DNA of 64,000 bases from Bacillus sp. T33-2 (GTDB lineage Bacteria; Bacillota; Bacilli; Bacillales; Cytobacillaceae): the NCBI RefSeq assembly GCF_002860205.1, contig NZ_PGVB01000017.1, positions 1 through 64,000 on the forward strand. Reading direction: 5' to 3'. The notes beneath the pieces are model-generated. The model was not told the origin of the DNA and did not search any database. It saw only the letters and a program-made list of their open reading frames with translations. Within the stretch, counting starts at the first letter, position 1, and every line of letters starts with the position of its first letter. A program made the position numbers and the translations under genes. Positions 63,356-64,000 of this stretch are shown in pieces.

Positions 63356-64000
63356 ATGCCGTTTATTAATGATCAGTTAAGAGCCAATGAAGAGCAGCTT
63401 TTGCGCAAGCAATCTTTTGCTTCAAGGTTCACCTTTAAAACGGAAGATGTGATGCACCACCTCACATCTTCCATCTTTGGTCAGGACCATGTTTTACAGC
63501 ATATTGAAAACATGCTGCATATTGTAAAGGCTGATATCGGAGATCCATATCGGCCTTTATATGTAGCCCTATTCCTGGGACCAACGGGAGTCGGGAAAAC
63601 CGAAACGGTTCGCTCCGTTGCAAAAGCAATCCACGGGGATCCAGAACTTTTTTGCCGGGTAGACATGAACACCCTGTCCCAGGAACATTATGCCGCTTCG
63701 CTGACCGGGGCACCGCCAGGTTATGTCGGGAGCAAGGAAGGATCGAGCATCTTCCAGGAAGATTTAATTGAAGGAAGCTTCAGTAAGCCCGGCATCGTCT
63801 TGTTTGATGAATTGGAAAAAGCAAGTGAACCTGTCATTCAAGCTTTGTTAAACGTATTTGATACCGGAACACTGATCTTAACTTCAGGAGAACAAAAAAT
63901 TGACTTTCGCAATACGCTGATCTTCATGACCAGTAACATTGGTTCAAGAGAGATGGGAAACTTCGCCAATAATTCCCTAAACAACAAACTGAAAAAACTA
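63356..64000 (+). CDS. ClpA/B-like AAA+ ATPase (AmiB-like), cut by window edge
   Basis: The first 215 codons are present, from ATG 63356 with GAGGAGG upstream; the frame is open to the window end. The protein begins MPFINDQLRANEEQLLRKQS. Walker A is LGPTGVGKTETV near 80, the pore-like loop is GAPPGYVGSKEGS near 125, Walker B is IVLFDELEKA near 153, and sensor 1 is FMTSNIGS near 193. This is the second (D2-type) ClpA/B module without an N-terminal D1. In Pseudomonas the ami operon also carries a ClpA/B-like gene (amiB) after amiE. It may help an amide transporter encoded further on; that is inference. Confidence 0.88.
   Translation, partial: MPFINDQLRANEEQLLRKQSFASRFTFKTEDVMHHLTSSIFGQDHVLQHIENMLHIVKADIGDPYRPLYVALFLGPTGVGKTETVRSVAKAIHGDPELFCRVDMNTLSQEHYAASLTGAPPGYVGSKEGSSIFQEDLIEGSFSKPGIVLFDELEKASEPVIQALLNVFDTGTLILTSGEQKIDFRNTLIFMTSNIGSREMGNFANNSLNNKLKKL

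Overview
The window looks like chromosomal DNA of a low-GC, endospore-former-type Bacillaceae (Bacillus sensu lato). The evidence is AT-rich DNA, strong GGAGG-type ribosome binding sites with frequent TTG/GTG starts, and family content typical of that group: PadR/DUF2812, DUF4256, YetF-like DUF421, UPF0715-like and CBO0543 proteins, a YolD-like remnant with a Gram-positive LexA box, and an N-succinylamino acid racemase operon. No rRNA, tRNA or CRISPR array was seen. Homology calls come from recognising sequence families by eye; no database was searched.

Layout. 1-1.9 kb: a group II intron (minus strand, running off the left edge) downstream of a PadR/DUF2812 pair. 3-13.3 kb: small metabolic and hypothetical genes, a hybrid sensor kinase and a soluble PAS-chemoreceptor, separated by many decayed genes (MBL-fold, DUF5105/DUF4352-like, chemoreceptor tail, iron-chaperone-like, CBO0543). 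13.7-21.1 kb: a LacI-controlled operon of ABC sugar-type uptake genes (binding protein plus two permeases, no ATPase), a CehA/McbA-type PHP phosphoesterase and an MFS transporter. 21.2-23.6 kb: a convergent DNA methyltransferase / putative restriction enzyme pair. 23.6-28.1 kb: two small-gene cassettes embedded in a tandem duplication of a dnaB 3' end, next to a complete phage-type replication module (TIGR02220-like organiser, helicase loader, DnaB). 28-35 kb: AraC, WYL and other regulators, a DHFR-like reductase, a PlsC-like acyltransferase, and IS110 debris fused to a PAPS-reductase-like fragment. 35.1-39.9 kb: a TetR-cytosine/hydantoin permease-DUF917-hydantoinase operon. 39.9-49.9 kb: an eroded accessory/defence island: ISL3 fragment, type ISP restriction enzyme remnant, DUF6946, unknown genes, GIY-YIG, GmrSD-like DUF262/DUF1524, a uracil-DNA-glycosylase-fold-like protein and broken lipoproteins. 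50-58.5 kb: an operon with the three enzymes of the known D-to-L amino acid conversion pathway (GNAT succinyltransferase, N-succinylamino acid racemase, M20 desuccinylase) plus an M19 dipeptidase, a DUF819 membrane protein, a CocE/NonD hydrolase and an RpiR/MurR regulator. 58.7-59.5 kb: a Doc/AbrB toxin-antitoxin pair. 59.7-64 kb: an aliphatic amidase locus controlled by an unusual one-piece regulator, an AmiC-like ligand-binding domain fused to a sigma-54 activator, with a near-consensus -24/-12 promoter and a palindromic upstream site in front of amiE and a Clp-like ATPase gene (right window edge).

Most interesting points: the AmiC-sigma54 fusion with its cis-elements; the D-amino-acid/dipeptide salvage operon bracketed by two copies of one 47-bp terminator repeat; the dnaB-tail cassettes with two different cargo genes in near-identical flanks; and an uncharacterised gene run at 41.7-44.2 kb. 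Frameshifts are numerous, especially between 40 and 50 kb. Many clearly lie in decaying genes, but some may be assembly errors.
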